Shown one piece after another: positions 16,975 to 23,629 of a stretch of 64,000 nt of DNA. A model generated the notes under the pieces. The model did not search any database. It was not told the DNA's origin and worked only from the letters and a program-made list of their open reading frames with translations. The stretch is from Glycomyces lechevalierae (GTDB lineage: Bacteria > Actinomycetota > Actinomycetes > Mycobacteriales > Micromonosporaceae), in assembly GCF_027622945.1 (NCBI RefSeq), contig NZ_JAPZVQ010000009.1, positions 151,286 through 215,285 on the forward strand, written 5' to 3'. A program made the position numbers and the translations under genes. Positions within the stretch are counted from its first letter, which is position 1. Every line of letters starts with the position of its first letter.

Positions 16975-18644
16975 GCCGCGCGGGAGGGTCCAGCCGCGGC
17001 CCCAGTCAGCACTTCAACGAGGTTCTCACCGCGCTCGACGGATTCCACCAGGCCCTGGCCGACCGTTATATGCGCAAGGCTTGCGAGGCCCTGAACAGGT
17101 CGACGACCACGTCCCTCCCCGGTCCTGCCAACACCGGCGGCGACGGCGGGCCAGTACTAGAGCTCACCGAAGCCGATCAGGCACACGTCGCGTACTGCGA
17201 GATCCAGCGGTGGTTCGCGGAGAACGAAGTCGGAACCCGCTTCGACTCCATCACCTGCTCGGGCTATGTGCCACAGCAATACCTCACCGACGGCTCCAGC
17301 ACCCAGGGCTTCACCTGCAAAGCCCCGGAGCTGTTGACCTTGGCCGCCGAATGGGCGACACAAGACCGCGAATGGATCCAGGAGCGCATCCCAAAGTTCT
17401 CGATGCAGCAGATTCCCGCGCTGCGAGCGGCACGGGACGCCTTCGTCAACGCCGCACAGGCATTCGGGGCGAGTCCGGAAGCAGGGAGCGACGGCTGGGA
17501 CACCAACGGAACCTTCACCCTCGACGGAGTCGGAAGCAGCTTGCCCGAAACCATCGACGATATCGCCTACTCCGAACTGAGCCCCCCGCCTGCTTGGCTG
17601 GCCGGTTGGACGGGCGCGGCCGCTGAAGGCGCCGCTCTGGGGTTCTTTCACACCATCACTGCGACGCTGCACAATCACGCCCTCATAGCGAACGCTCTCG
17701 GATACCTGATCAATCTCAGAGCCACGATCATCGACGAGAATCGGCGCAACACCCTCGACCTCATCGGCTCCGCCACTGAAGCACTAGGCGCGACGGCTAC
17801 GACTGATGTCGACCTCACCAAGCGTTGGGCGGTCGTCGAGGGCATCGGGGCGGCCATCTCCCTGGTTCCAGCAGGGGCCACGGTCGGCGCTCCGATCGTT
17901 TTCGTGGGATGGCTTGGTGCACAACTGAAACCAACGAAGAAGGAGACGAACTTCGCCTCCGATCCACTTGAAGTGGCGACGCGGCTTTCCGATGCTATCG
18001 ACGAAATGAAACGTGACATCGAGTACAGCGAGGCTGACTACCGATCGGAGTCAGGGCAGGTTGAGAGCGCTATCGGATCGGCCAGACTCGAAGTTCTGGA
18101 GCTGTACGACATCACGCAGAACAATCCTGAAGGAACCGCGGGCAGCGACGCCGGGTTCAGCGCCGACATCGACGAGATGACCGGCCTTGCTTCGACTTGT
18201 TACGGGATCGCCGAAGCCTACGAGCAGATTCGCTCGCAACTCGGGGACGTCTATGACGGTGACGCGCACCTGAAGGACCAAGATGGCGACGCGACTGAGG
18301 CCGACACTCGTGTGCTCGCCATGCGGGAAGACTTCTTGAACTTCATCTCTACTGCGATAGGGCGATATTGCCTCGCCGGCGAACAGATCGAAGAGGCCGC
18401 TCGCACGTACGCGGAGTCCGACGACCAGGCCGCAACGAGCTTCGAAGCGTGGGAAGACGAGACTGGGGACATTCAAAGCGATCCTCCAGTCGCCCACGAT
18501 GAATCCGAGGGCCTCGCAGCGGCTACCGATCGCACCAGCGAACCTGGGGCTCAGGACGAGACCCCCGATGACGATGCAGAAATCGCCTACGACCCCGAAG
18601 GTTGGGACCATCCAACACCAGAACCGCAGCAAGGACCGGCATGA
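16965..18644 (+). CDS. unrecognised large helical protein, candidate type VII substrate
   Basis: I do not recognise this 559-aa protein by family. It has no signal peptide and is mostly helical. About residues 205-260 (GWTGAAAEGAALGFFHTITA, then HNHALIANALGYLINLR) look like a long helical hairpin. Residues about 300-325 (ISLVPAGATVGAPIVFVGWL) are hydrophobic enough to insert in a membrane. The C-terminal 70 residues are very acidic and low-complexity and end in PTPEPQQGPA. The ATG at 16965 has CGGAG ahead. The stop overlaps the following lipoprotein start (ATGATG/TGA), so both are coupled. Size, helicity and a partner lipoprotein recall type VII secreted proteins, but this is inference. G/C content at third positions looks lower than in the flanking core genes. 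Confidence 0.75.
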   Translation: MAVSRAGGSSRGPSQHFNEVLTALDGFHQALADRYMRKACEALNRSTTTSLPGPANTGGDGGPVLELTEADQAHVAYCEIQRWFAENEVGTRFDSITCSGYVPQQYLTDGSSTQGFTCKAPELLTLAAEWATQDREWIQERIPKFSMQQIPALRAARDAFVNAAQAFGASPEAGSDGWDTNGTFTLDGVGSSLPETIDDIAYSELSPPPAWLAGWTGAAAEGAALGFFHTITATLHNHALIANALGYLINLRATIIDENRRNTLDLIGSATEALGATATTDVDLTKRWAVVEGIGAAISLVPAGATVGAPIVFVGWLGAQLKPTKKETNFASDPLEVATRLSDAIDEMKRDIEYSEADYRSESGQVESAIGSARLEVLELYDITQNNPEGTAGSDAGFSADIDEMTGLASTCYGIAEAYEQIRSQLGDVYDGDAHLKDQDGDATEADTRVLAMREDFLNFISTAIGRYCLAGEQIEEAARTYAESDDQAATSFEAWEDETGDIQSDPPVAHDESEGLAAATDRTSEPGAQDETPDDDAEIAYDPEGWDHPTPEPQQGPA

Positions 18645-19363
18645 TGAACAGGTCGCGAACCTCATTCGCCCATCTCTCACGGATTGCCACGACCACCGGT
18701 GCCGCTGCATCGATGATGCTTCTCGTTTCGCTCTTGACCGCTTGCACCGACCCCGAGCAGGGATCGCTCGAAAGCCCTTCCGAGACTGAAGCAAGCCAGA
18801 AATCGCCAGATGACGACCCTAAGTTCGTCATGGAGATTGACCCGGATGCCTGTCCACCCGCAGGTGCACTGCCCGGTGAGTATGCAGCGCCGGAAGATAT
18901 CGGATACCAGGAAGATTTCTCCACGCCAAACTCCTATGAGACGCTGTCATGTTCATACAGAGGCGGCGTTGAAATTTTGGACGGACTCGACTCCATCGTC
19001 CTGGCATCCGGTGGCACGGACGTGATCATCACGGACGGATCGCCCTTGATCCCACTATTTCAAGGAACCGCGGTCGACTTCAACCAGGCGTCCGGAGCAG
19101 AATACTTCCAAGAATGGGATCAAGTCGTCCAGGATGTCGAGACTGACAGCAGCTACTTCATGGAAGAAAGCTCAGCGATAGTCTTCAATTTCTTCGCAAA
19201 CCTCGACAATCTTTACGTGACAGCCAGCTTCGTGTTCGTGGTACCAGATGAGCTCGTCCTGAATAGTGGAAACGAGGTCGCCAAGGCAGAGGTCAAGACT
19301 GCTGCCTACGAGATTCTCGGTGCGCTAGTGCCTCCTGTTGTGGATGGGCTGGAGCGAGAGTAA
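18641..19363 (+). CDS. lipoprotein coupled to the 559-aa protein
   Basis: This 240-aa protein has a long basic N-terminus, a hydrophobic segment and a lipobox (SLLTAC) near residue 33, followed by a Ser/Glu/Pro linker. The mature part contains two Cys, in DACPPAG and LSCSYRGG, that could form a disulfide, and hydrophobic strands such as NLYVTASFVFVVPDEL. I recognise no family. It overlaps the preceding gene by 4 bp and a hairpin follows it, so the pair is a closed two-gene operon. A partner or immunity role for the upstream protein is a reasonable guess only. Base composition is unusually A/T-rich for this window, suggesting transfer. Confidence 0.8.
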   Translation: MMNRSRTSFAHLSRIATTTGAAASMMLLVSLLTACTDPEQGSLESPSETEASQKSPDDDPKFVMEIDPDACPPAGALPGEYAAPEDIGYQEDFSTPNSYETLSCSYRGGVEILDGLDSIVLASGGTDVIITDGSPLIPLFQGTAVDFNQASGAEYFQEWDQVVQDVETDSSYFMEESSAIVFNFFANLDNLYVTASFVFVVPDELVLNSGNEVAKAEVKTAAYEILGALVPPVVDGLERE

Positions 19364-19372
19364 ACGGAGAAA

Positions 19373-19401
19373 GGTGCCGCCAGGTGAAGCCCGGCGGCAC
19401 C
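19373..19401 (+). terminator. terminator after the lipoprotein gene
   Basis: A 9-bp stem (GGTGCCGCC/GGCGGCACC) with an 11-base loop starts 10 bases after the stop. Confidence 0.7.
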
Positions 19402-19479
19402 CCGTAACCTTCACGCATTCAGAGACCTGGATCGGACAAGATCGTCGGATTTGCCCCTGGTTACTGCACCTCGGAGATA

Positions 19480-19663
19480 AACGTGGAGCAGGCGCTACGC
19501 GGTCGACAGCAACCTGAGGGTAAGGATCATGGTGACCGGAGGAGGCAGTGACGGCAGGGCGTGGGTGTGATTGCTTCCTGGCGGTTATGTCGTGACCCCC
19601 TACCAGGTGCGACCGGTTCTCGATCGCCCAATGTCGGCGGACGCGGTTTGCCTTGGCGCTCAT
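19480..19663 (-). pseudogene. remnant of an ISAs1-like transposase C-terminus
   Basis: The minus strand encodes VRRHWAIENRSH, the hallmark of the C-terminal end of ISAs1-type DDE transposases (R-HW-IEN-LHW). It continues as HDITARKQSH, like the RDVTFREDxSR block. After a frame change it resembles the RTG-x-P-VMA-LRN block. Frameshifts and missing upstream parts show decay. Identification is by motif memory only. Confidence 0.5.
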
Positions 19664-19821
19664 GGGAATTCGACACTCACATGATCGCTTGGGCCGTGTC
19701 CGCGTTGCTATTGCGACCCAACCGATCCCACACCAGCCGGGCTACGAAACACCCGATACGCGCACGAGCCCTTGTCATTCATCGGAATCACGACATAGCC
19801 GTCAGAGAGCAATCACGCCCA
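19564..19821. repeat. 34-bp imperfect inverted repeat pair
   Basis: Arms at 19564-19597 and 19788-19821 are 29/34 identical when one is reverse-complemented (core TCACGACATA and AGCAATCAC). They are explained by two oppositely oriented transposase remnants, not by true element ends. Confidence 0.7.
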
Positions 19822-19912
19822 ACGGCCAATAGGCAACCTGCGGGAATAGCGGTGCTACAGGCGGCGACAGGTGCAGGCACGCGTCCCCACAGCAATTCCG
19901 AGAAGCGCTAAC
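19740..19912 (+). pseudogene. second, opposed ISAs1-like transposase remnant
   Basis: The plus strand encodes HRNHDIAVREQSRP followed by TANRQPAGIAVLQA, which fits the same RDVTFRED-S-RTGN-P---A-LRN region of an ISAs1-type transposase. It shares a 34-bp stretch with the remnant on the other strand (29 of 34 bases identical, all differences transitions). The two lie in inverted orientation about 190 bases apart. Confidence 0.4.
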
Positions 19913-19992
19913 ATTTATCCTCAGTCGCTCGAACATGCACACGAGATGCGATTCGAGCCTCCCCTTGACTTCAGAACAATGAGGACATTCTG

Positions 19993-20481
19993 GTGCTTAA
20001 GAAGACGCTTATGGTCGTCGGCCTGGCCGTCGCCACCCTTGTTGCCACCGCGACCCCGGCCTCCGCCACGGAGTACTCGTCGGCCCTCAAAATCCAAGGA
20101 GTCCAGTACAACGCGCCCGGCCGCGACGACAACCGCTGCGTGGGAGGGAACACCTCCCAGGAGTACCTGACCATCAAGAACTACTCCAAGACTGCGACGG
20201 TCAACCTCCGGGGCTACCTGGTGAAGGACGCTGCCGGCAACAGCTTCAAGTTCACCGCCGACCACTACCTCCAGCCCGGCGACTACGTCCGGCTTCGCGG
20301 GGGCAACGGCAACGATTCGGACGGGAACAACGTCGTCTACCGGGACAACTGCAACTTCATCTGGAACAACACCGGCGACTCCATCTATCTCTACAAGCCG
20401 ACGGGCGCGGGCGCGGACTCCCACTCCTACACCCCGGCGCGCGATGACGCCGACGGCAACGGCTACGTAACCTTCCACTGA
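19993..20481 (+). CDS. secreted lamin tail domain (LTD) protein
   Basis: This 162-aa secreted protein has a Sec signal peptide (KKTLMVVGLAVATLVATATP, cleavage after ASA near residue 25) followed by a single lamin-tail-like immunoglobulin fold. Family features are the N-terminal strand ALKIQGVQYNAPG, QEYLTIKNYS, VNLRGYLVKDAAGN, QPGDYVRLRGG and WNNTGDSIYLY. LTD domains outside eukaryotes occur in exported proteins and may bind nucleic acid or other surfaces; the role is unproved. Two Cys (NRCVGG, RDNCNF) may pair outside the cell. The GTG at 19993 has GAGGA upstream. Codon use is typical of the genome. It is monocistronic. Confidence 0.9.
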   Translation: MLKKTLMVVGLAVATLVATATPASATEYSSALKIQGVQYNAPGRDDNRCVGGNTSQEYLTIKNYSKTATVNLRGYLVKDAAGNSFKFTADHYLQPGDYVRLRGGNGNDSDGNNVVYRDNCNFIWNNTGDSIYLYKPTGAGADSHSYTPARDDADGNGYVTFH

Positions 20482-20575
20482 GCTCCCCATCGCGCAGCGC
20501 TCAGGCGCACTGCATGATCGGGTGGCTGCGGGACTGGCCCGGTGACGCGCGACCTCGGCGATGCGGACGCCGCTA

Positions 20576-20620
20576 CCATGGAATTCATTGATGCGGTTAT
20601 CGCATCAATGAATTCCATGG
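20576..20620. repeat. perfect 20-bp inverted repeat
   Basis: Two 20-bp arms (CCATGGAATTCATTGATGCG and its exact complement) surround GTTAT. The arms are half A/T, which is out of character here. It lies 95 bases after the LTD gene. There is no U-tract, so it need not be a terminator; an operator or recombination site is possible. Confidence 0.85.
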
Positions 20621-20726
20621 ATCACTGAGTCACGCGGGGGAACCCTCGACGGGTCCAGGGCGCGGGCGAGTTTACCCAGGTGAGGGGTTTGCCGATCCGG
20701 TGGTCTGAGAGGGCCGGCCGAGCCGG

Positions 20727-20846
20727 GTGTACCGCCCCGACCTCACACCAGCGAAAGGCGATCTGGTCTTGTGGGAGGAGATCTTCGGGCAACGGCACCC
20801 CTACCGGGGCCAAATCGAGGGCATTCCGGCGCAGGGCCTGGACTGA
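20727..20846 (+). CDS. short ORF (39 codons) of unknown function
   Basis: A GTG-initiated frame encodes 39 residues with coding-like composition, including TPAKGDLVLWEEIFGQRHPY. A strong terminator begins 3 bases after its stop, which supports a transcribed unit ending here. I see no clear ribosome site. It could be a real small protein or the last piece of a deleted gene. Confidence 0.35.
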   Translation: MYRPDLTPAKGDLVLWEEIFGQRHPYRGQIEGIPAQGLD

Positions 20847-20848
20847 CC

Positions 20849-20882
20849 AAGGTGCGGGCGGCGAATGCCGCCCGCACCTTTT
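20849..20882 (+). terminator. strong hairpin terminator
   Basis: A perfect 14-bp stem (AAGGTGCGGGCGGC and complement) with a GAAT loop ends in TTTT. It can also serve the converging minus-strand operon that ends at 20893. Confidence 0.9.
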
Positions 20883-20892
20883 GTCGGTTCGG

Positions 20893-21276
20893 CTAGCGGT
20901 CGCAGATCTTGGTATTGGCCCGCCAAACTCCTGCCGCGCATGCTGTGAGGGCCGGTTCGTTGGCCAAGGCCCATTCGGTGTGGAAGGGCTCGGCTATGAC
21001 GAGTCTTGGGTTGGGTGTTTCAAGGTTGATGATGTGGCCGATGGGGGGTGGGTGGATCTCCTTGAAGGTCAGGCGGAAGCGGGTTTGGCCGAGGACTAGG
21101 GAGTACTGGACTTGACGGTCGTCGATGGTTTCGGTGGCGAGGATGGGGAGTCCTGCCAGGTCGATCGGGAGGACTTGGTCCGGTGGGTCGGTGTGGCGGA
21201 CTGGGAGTGGGATTGCCTGCAGGGCTTTGATGTAGCGGGCTCGGATGCGGCGGGTGGTGTAGCGGTCGGGGATCAT
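20893..21276 (-). CDS. unrecognised 127-aa protein
   Basis: This soluble protein of 127 residues starts MIPDRYTTRRIRARYIKALQ and has no signal peptide or membrane helix. It looks beta-rich (VQYSLVLGQTRFRLTFKEI, PRLVIAEPFHTEW) and ends with two Cys. I recognise no family. Its ATG overlaps the stop of the 498-aa gene upstream (ATGA), so the two are coupled and probably work together. The small size and coupling would suit a chaperone, antitoxin or immunity role, but nothing in the sequence proves that. A strong hairpin closes the operon. Confidence 0.65.
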   Translation of the reverse strand: MIPDRYTTRRIRARYIKALQAIPLPVRHTDPPDQVLPIDLAGLPILATETIDDRQVQYSLVLGQTRFRLTFKEIHPPPIGHIINLETPNPRLVIAEPFHTEWALANEPALTACAAGVWRANTKICDR

Positions 21277-22769
21277 GCGGCGGCTCCGGACGCGCTGCCG
21301 GTGGTGAGGATGAAGGTGGCGCTGGAGTCGAAGGCGTGTTCCCAGCCGGCCATGTAGGAACCAGTGCGCGGTCTGGGCGAGGGGCGTGGACGGGTCTGGC
21401 GGGGCTGGGTCCGCCAGTGGGTGGCCGCGCTGGGCCTGGTCGCGCTGGTTCGGTTCGCACTATCGCGCACGGCAGCAGCGAGGTCGGTGCTGGTGCGGGT
21501 ACTTCGGTCGGTGATCAGTTTTCGGGCGGCGCGGGCGCCTTCGACGGCAGCGGCGAGCGCGGCACCCGGGAGTTGGGCGGGAGCCGACTCGGCCGGCCGC
21601 GTCCGTTCGCTCCCTTGATCGTTGGGACCTGGTTGGGCCGGGATGGGATGCGGCGCAAGCGGTTGGGGTTGGCGGTGGTGTCGGTTGAGCGGCGCGGGCA
21701 TGGGCGCGAGTCCGATGGCGAGGACCCACAGCAGCCGTCGCAGGACCCACAATGCGCGTTCGCGCAGGTAGGGCTTTTCGGGTTGGAAGTGGGCAGCCCG
21801 CAGTTGGGCGGAGTTGGCCATGAAGCGGTCGAAGGCGTCTTCTCGGAGTTTGGAGAACCGGTACTCGCCGGTGGAATCAGAGCCGGACCGGACGTCGTTT
21901 TCGCGTTCGCCGTTGTCCTGTTCGTCGCTGTGGTCGCTCTGGTTGCGGCTGTAGCCGCTGATCCAGCCTGCGTCGCCGGGGCCGCCGCGGTCCCAGGAGC
22001 GCCGCGCAGGGCGATCGGCGTCCGGGGACGGGCTCGGCCGTTCAGTCCGCGCGCCCCAAGGTCGTTGCGACTCTTCGGGTTCGCCGGGTTCGGAGGGCAC
22101 GGGTCGGCCGCGCGAACCCCACGGCGGCGGTCGATCTGAGCCGCCGCGGCCCTGGGAGTCGCCTCGTTGGTCGTCGTCGCGGCGAGGCTGACCGAATCGG
22201 GTAGGCACTTCGGTCGCCTCATCCTGCGGCGGTTCGGGTTCAGGCCAGTTGGCGGTTCCTGGGAACCAGGCGCCCTTGGGTGGCACCCAGCCTTCGGCGG
22301 GGAGCGGGTCGGGGGTTTCGTCTCGGCGGTGGCGACCGGTCCGTTCGTCCTTGTACCAGCCCGGGGAGCCGAACGGGCCCGGGTCGTAGGGGTCGTACGG
22401 GCGGTTCGAGTCGATGATCCAGGTGTCGCCTGGCTTGTGGCGCAGGTGCATCGGCTCGTAGCGAGGGCTGCGTGGGTCGGAGTCGGGGGCTTCGAGGTCG
22501 CAGCACGCCGGGTTGTGCTGGTAGCGGTACGCGCCGGGGCACATCGGGTCCGGCTCACCGTCGGCCAGGAACAGGCGACGGCCCGCCCAGTCGTAGTAGC
22601 CGTCGCCCTCACCCTGACCGGAGATCTTGCGCAGCGGCGCACCAGGGCCGAGGTGATCGTGTTGGTAGAACGGCTCCTGGACCAGGACGCGCATCCGCGC
22701 CTGGTTCACCGTCGTCGCGTTTTGATGAGTTGCGCCACGCCTGTTTTCGCGTAGGGTGGACTCTGCCAT
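21273..22769 (-). CDS. unrecognised 498-aa Pro/Arg-rich protein with one hydrophobic helix
   Basis: I do not recognise this protein. The ATG at 22769 is chosen because AAGGAAGG lies upstream and it begins MAESTLRENRRGA. The first 170 residues are compact and aromatic, with several Cys (DPMCPGAYRYQHNPACCDLE) and a WIIDSNRPYDPYDPG segment. A long disordered stretch rich in Pro, Arg, Asp and Glu follows. Near residue 340 is a helical block (REDAFDRFMANSAQLRAAHF) and one hydrophobic helix (LWVLRRLLWVLAIGLAPMPA). The C-terminus is Ala/Arg/Pro-rich with TFILTTGSASG at the end. It is coupled to the 127-aa gene. The hydrophobic helix hints at membrane contact. Other functions cannot be read. Confidence 0.65.
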   Translation of the reverse strand: MAESTLRENRRGATHQNATTVNQARMRVLVQEPFYQHDHLGPGAPLRKISGQGEGDGYYDWAGRRLFLADGEPDPMCPGAYRYQHNPACCDLEAPDSDPRSPRYEPMHLRHKPGDTWIIDSNRPYDPYDPGPFGSPGWYKDERTGRHRRDETPDPLPAEGWVPPKGAWFPGTANWPEPEPPQDEATEVPTRFGQPRRDDDQRGDSQGRGGSDRPPPWGSRGRPVPSEPGEPEESQRPWGARTERPSPSPDADRPARRSWDRGGPGDAGWISGYSRNQSDHSDEQDNGERENDVRSGSDSTGEYRFSKLREDAFDRFMANSAQLRAAHFQPEKPYLRERALWVLRRLLWVLAIGLAPMPAPLNRHHRQPQPLAPHPIPAQPGPNDQGSERTRPAESAPAQLPGAALAAAVEGARAARKLITDRSTRTSTDLAAAVRDSANRTSATRPSAATHWRTQPRQTRPRPSPRPRTGSYMAGWEHAFDSSATFILTTGSASGAAA

Positions 22770-22861
22770 GGGAGGCTCGCCTTCCTTGGTTGGAAGGTGG
22801 GCCGCCGATCTGATTTTGCGGTCGAGAGGCGGCCCACCGGTCATATTCAATTGGTTCTTCG

Positions 22862-22941
22862 ACGTGCGATTCGCACGTGAGTTCAGGCTGACACAGCTTT
22901 TCGCGCATCTGCAAGCGCGACACACCCTCGTGTGCAAAAGC
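22862..22941. promoter_or_regulatory. nested hairpins in the divergent intergenic region
   Basis: A palindrome ACGTGCG-ATT-CGCACGT spans 22862-22878. Just beyond, GCTTTT (22896-22901) pairs with AAAAGC (22936-22941) and encloses two further hairpins: CGCGC/GCGCG at 22902-22919 and CACAC/GTGTG at 22921-22934. This makes a compact three-way junction. It lies 93-172 bases upstream of the 498-aa gene start, in a 384-base gap between two divergent operons. Confidence 0.55.
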
Positions 22942-23153
22942 GTCTAGAAGCCCCCGCCCACCCCACCCTCACCAGCCGTGTTCGTGTACCCCGCGACAGG
23001 TAGTACTCCGCTACCCTGGGTTGCGCCCGTAGAAGATTCCTGGCATTTCCCTCGGAGGACCCCATCCGAACCTCAACACGCCCGCGCCCCCGCGCGCCTC
23101 AAAGCACCCCGTCCGTCCGGCCGATTCCTTCTGGATCTCAAGGAGACAGCCGC

Positions 23154-23201
23154 ATGACGCCCCTCCATGTCGACTTCGATGCAGCCGGAGGGTCCCGGTG
23201 A
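23154..23201 (+). CDS. possible 15-codon leader ORF with strong ribosome site
   Basis: A frame encoding MTPLHVDFDAAGGSR has a very good ribosome site (AAGGAGA, 7 bases before the ATG). Its TGA overlaps the GTG start of the EspC-like gene. The next gene also has its own site (GGAGGG) inside this frame, so the leader may drive coupled translation. It resembles the first residues of WXG100-type proteins. Confidence 0.45.
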   Translation: MTPLHVDFDAAGGSR

Positions 23202-23629
23202 AAGAGACCGTGTCGATTGACCCTGACAAGGTCGATCAAGCATCGAACGACCTCCTCGAGCTCATGGAGGAGTTCGGAACTCGCACCACCTCGCACAGCA
23301 GCGAGGTTGCGAACGCCATGGCAGGCATCGATATCCAGGAGTTCGCATTCCGCGCTGCTCACTCCGCCGTCTCCGCGTTCTGGGCCACCCGCGCCCAGGG
23401 GACCCGTGAGCGCCTGGAGGAGGCCGCCTGCTTCCTGGCCACTCACGCAGCCACCGCAAGAGCAAACGACGAGGACGCGGAAAGCGATCTCGTGACGCTC
23501 GAAGCCGACCTCTGCGTCAGCCTCGACGAGTACACGAAGGCTGACTACTACGCGGCCACGGGGACGACTCCGCCCGCCCCGCCAAGTGAGGAAGCCGTTT
23601 CCGTGCACGGGGAGAGCGTGGCGGTATGA
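23198..23629 (+). CDS. EspC/WXG100-like type VII secretion protein
   Basis: This small 143-aa helical protein starts KETVSIDPDKVDQASNDLLE, the usual opening of ESX-associated EspC/DUF2580 and related WXG100-superfamily proteins: a short strand, then V-D-P and a long helix. The second helix carries FRAAHSAVSAFWATRAQ with a Trp at the turn region, then LEEAACFLATHAATARANDE. The last 30 residues are acidic and proline-containing. Such proteins form helical hairpins that partner with larger substrates and carry them to the ESX (type VII) machine. The GTG start fits the family N-terminus. Its stop overlaps the hydrolase start (ATGA). No ESX core gene is in this window. Confidence 0.75.
   Translation: MKETVSIDPDKVDQASNDLLELMEEFGTRTTSHSSEVANAMAGIDIQEFAFRAAHSAVSAFWATRAQGTRERLEEAACFLATHAATARANDEDAESDLVTLEADLCVSLDEYTKADYYAATGTTPPAPPSEEAVSVHGESVAV

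Noticed and set aside
19564..19821. Terminal inverted repeats of a mini-transposon (MITE)
   Set aside because: Both arms read as internal transposase codons, so two opposed relics explain them better. No target duplication is seen.
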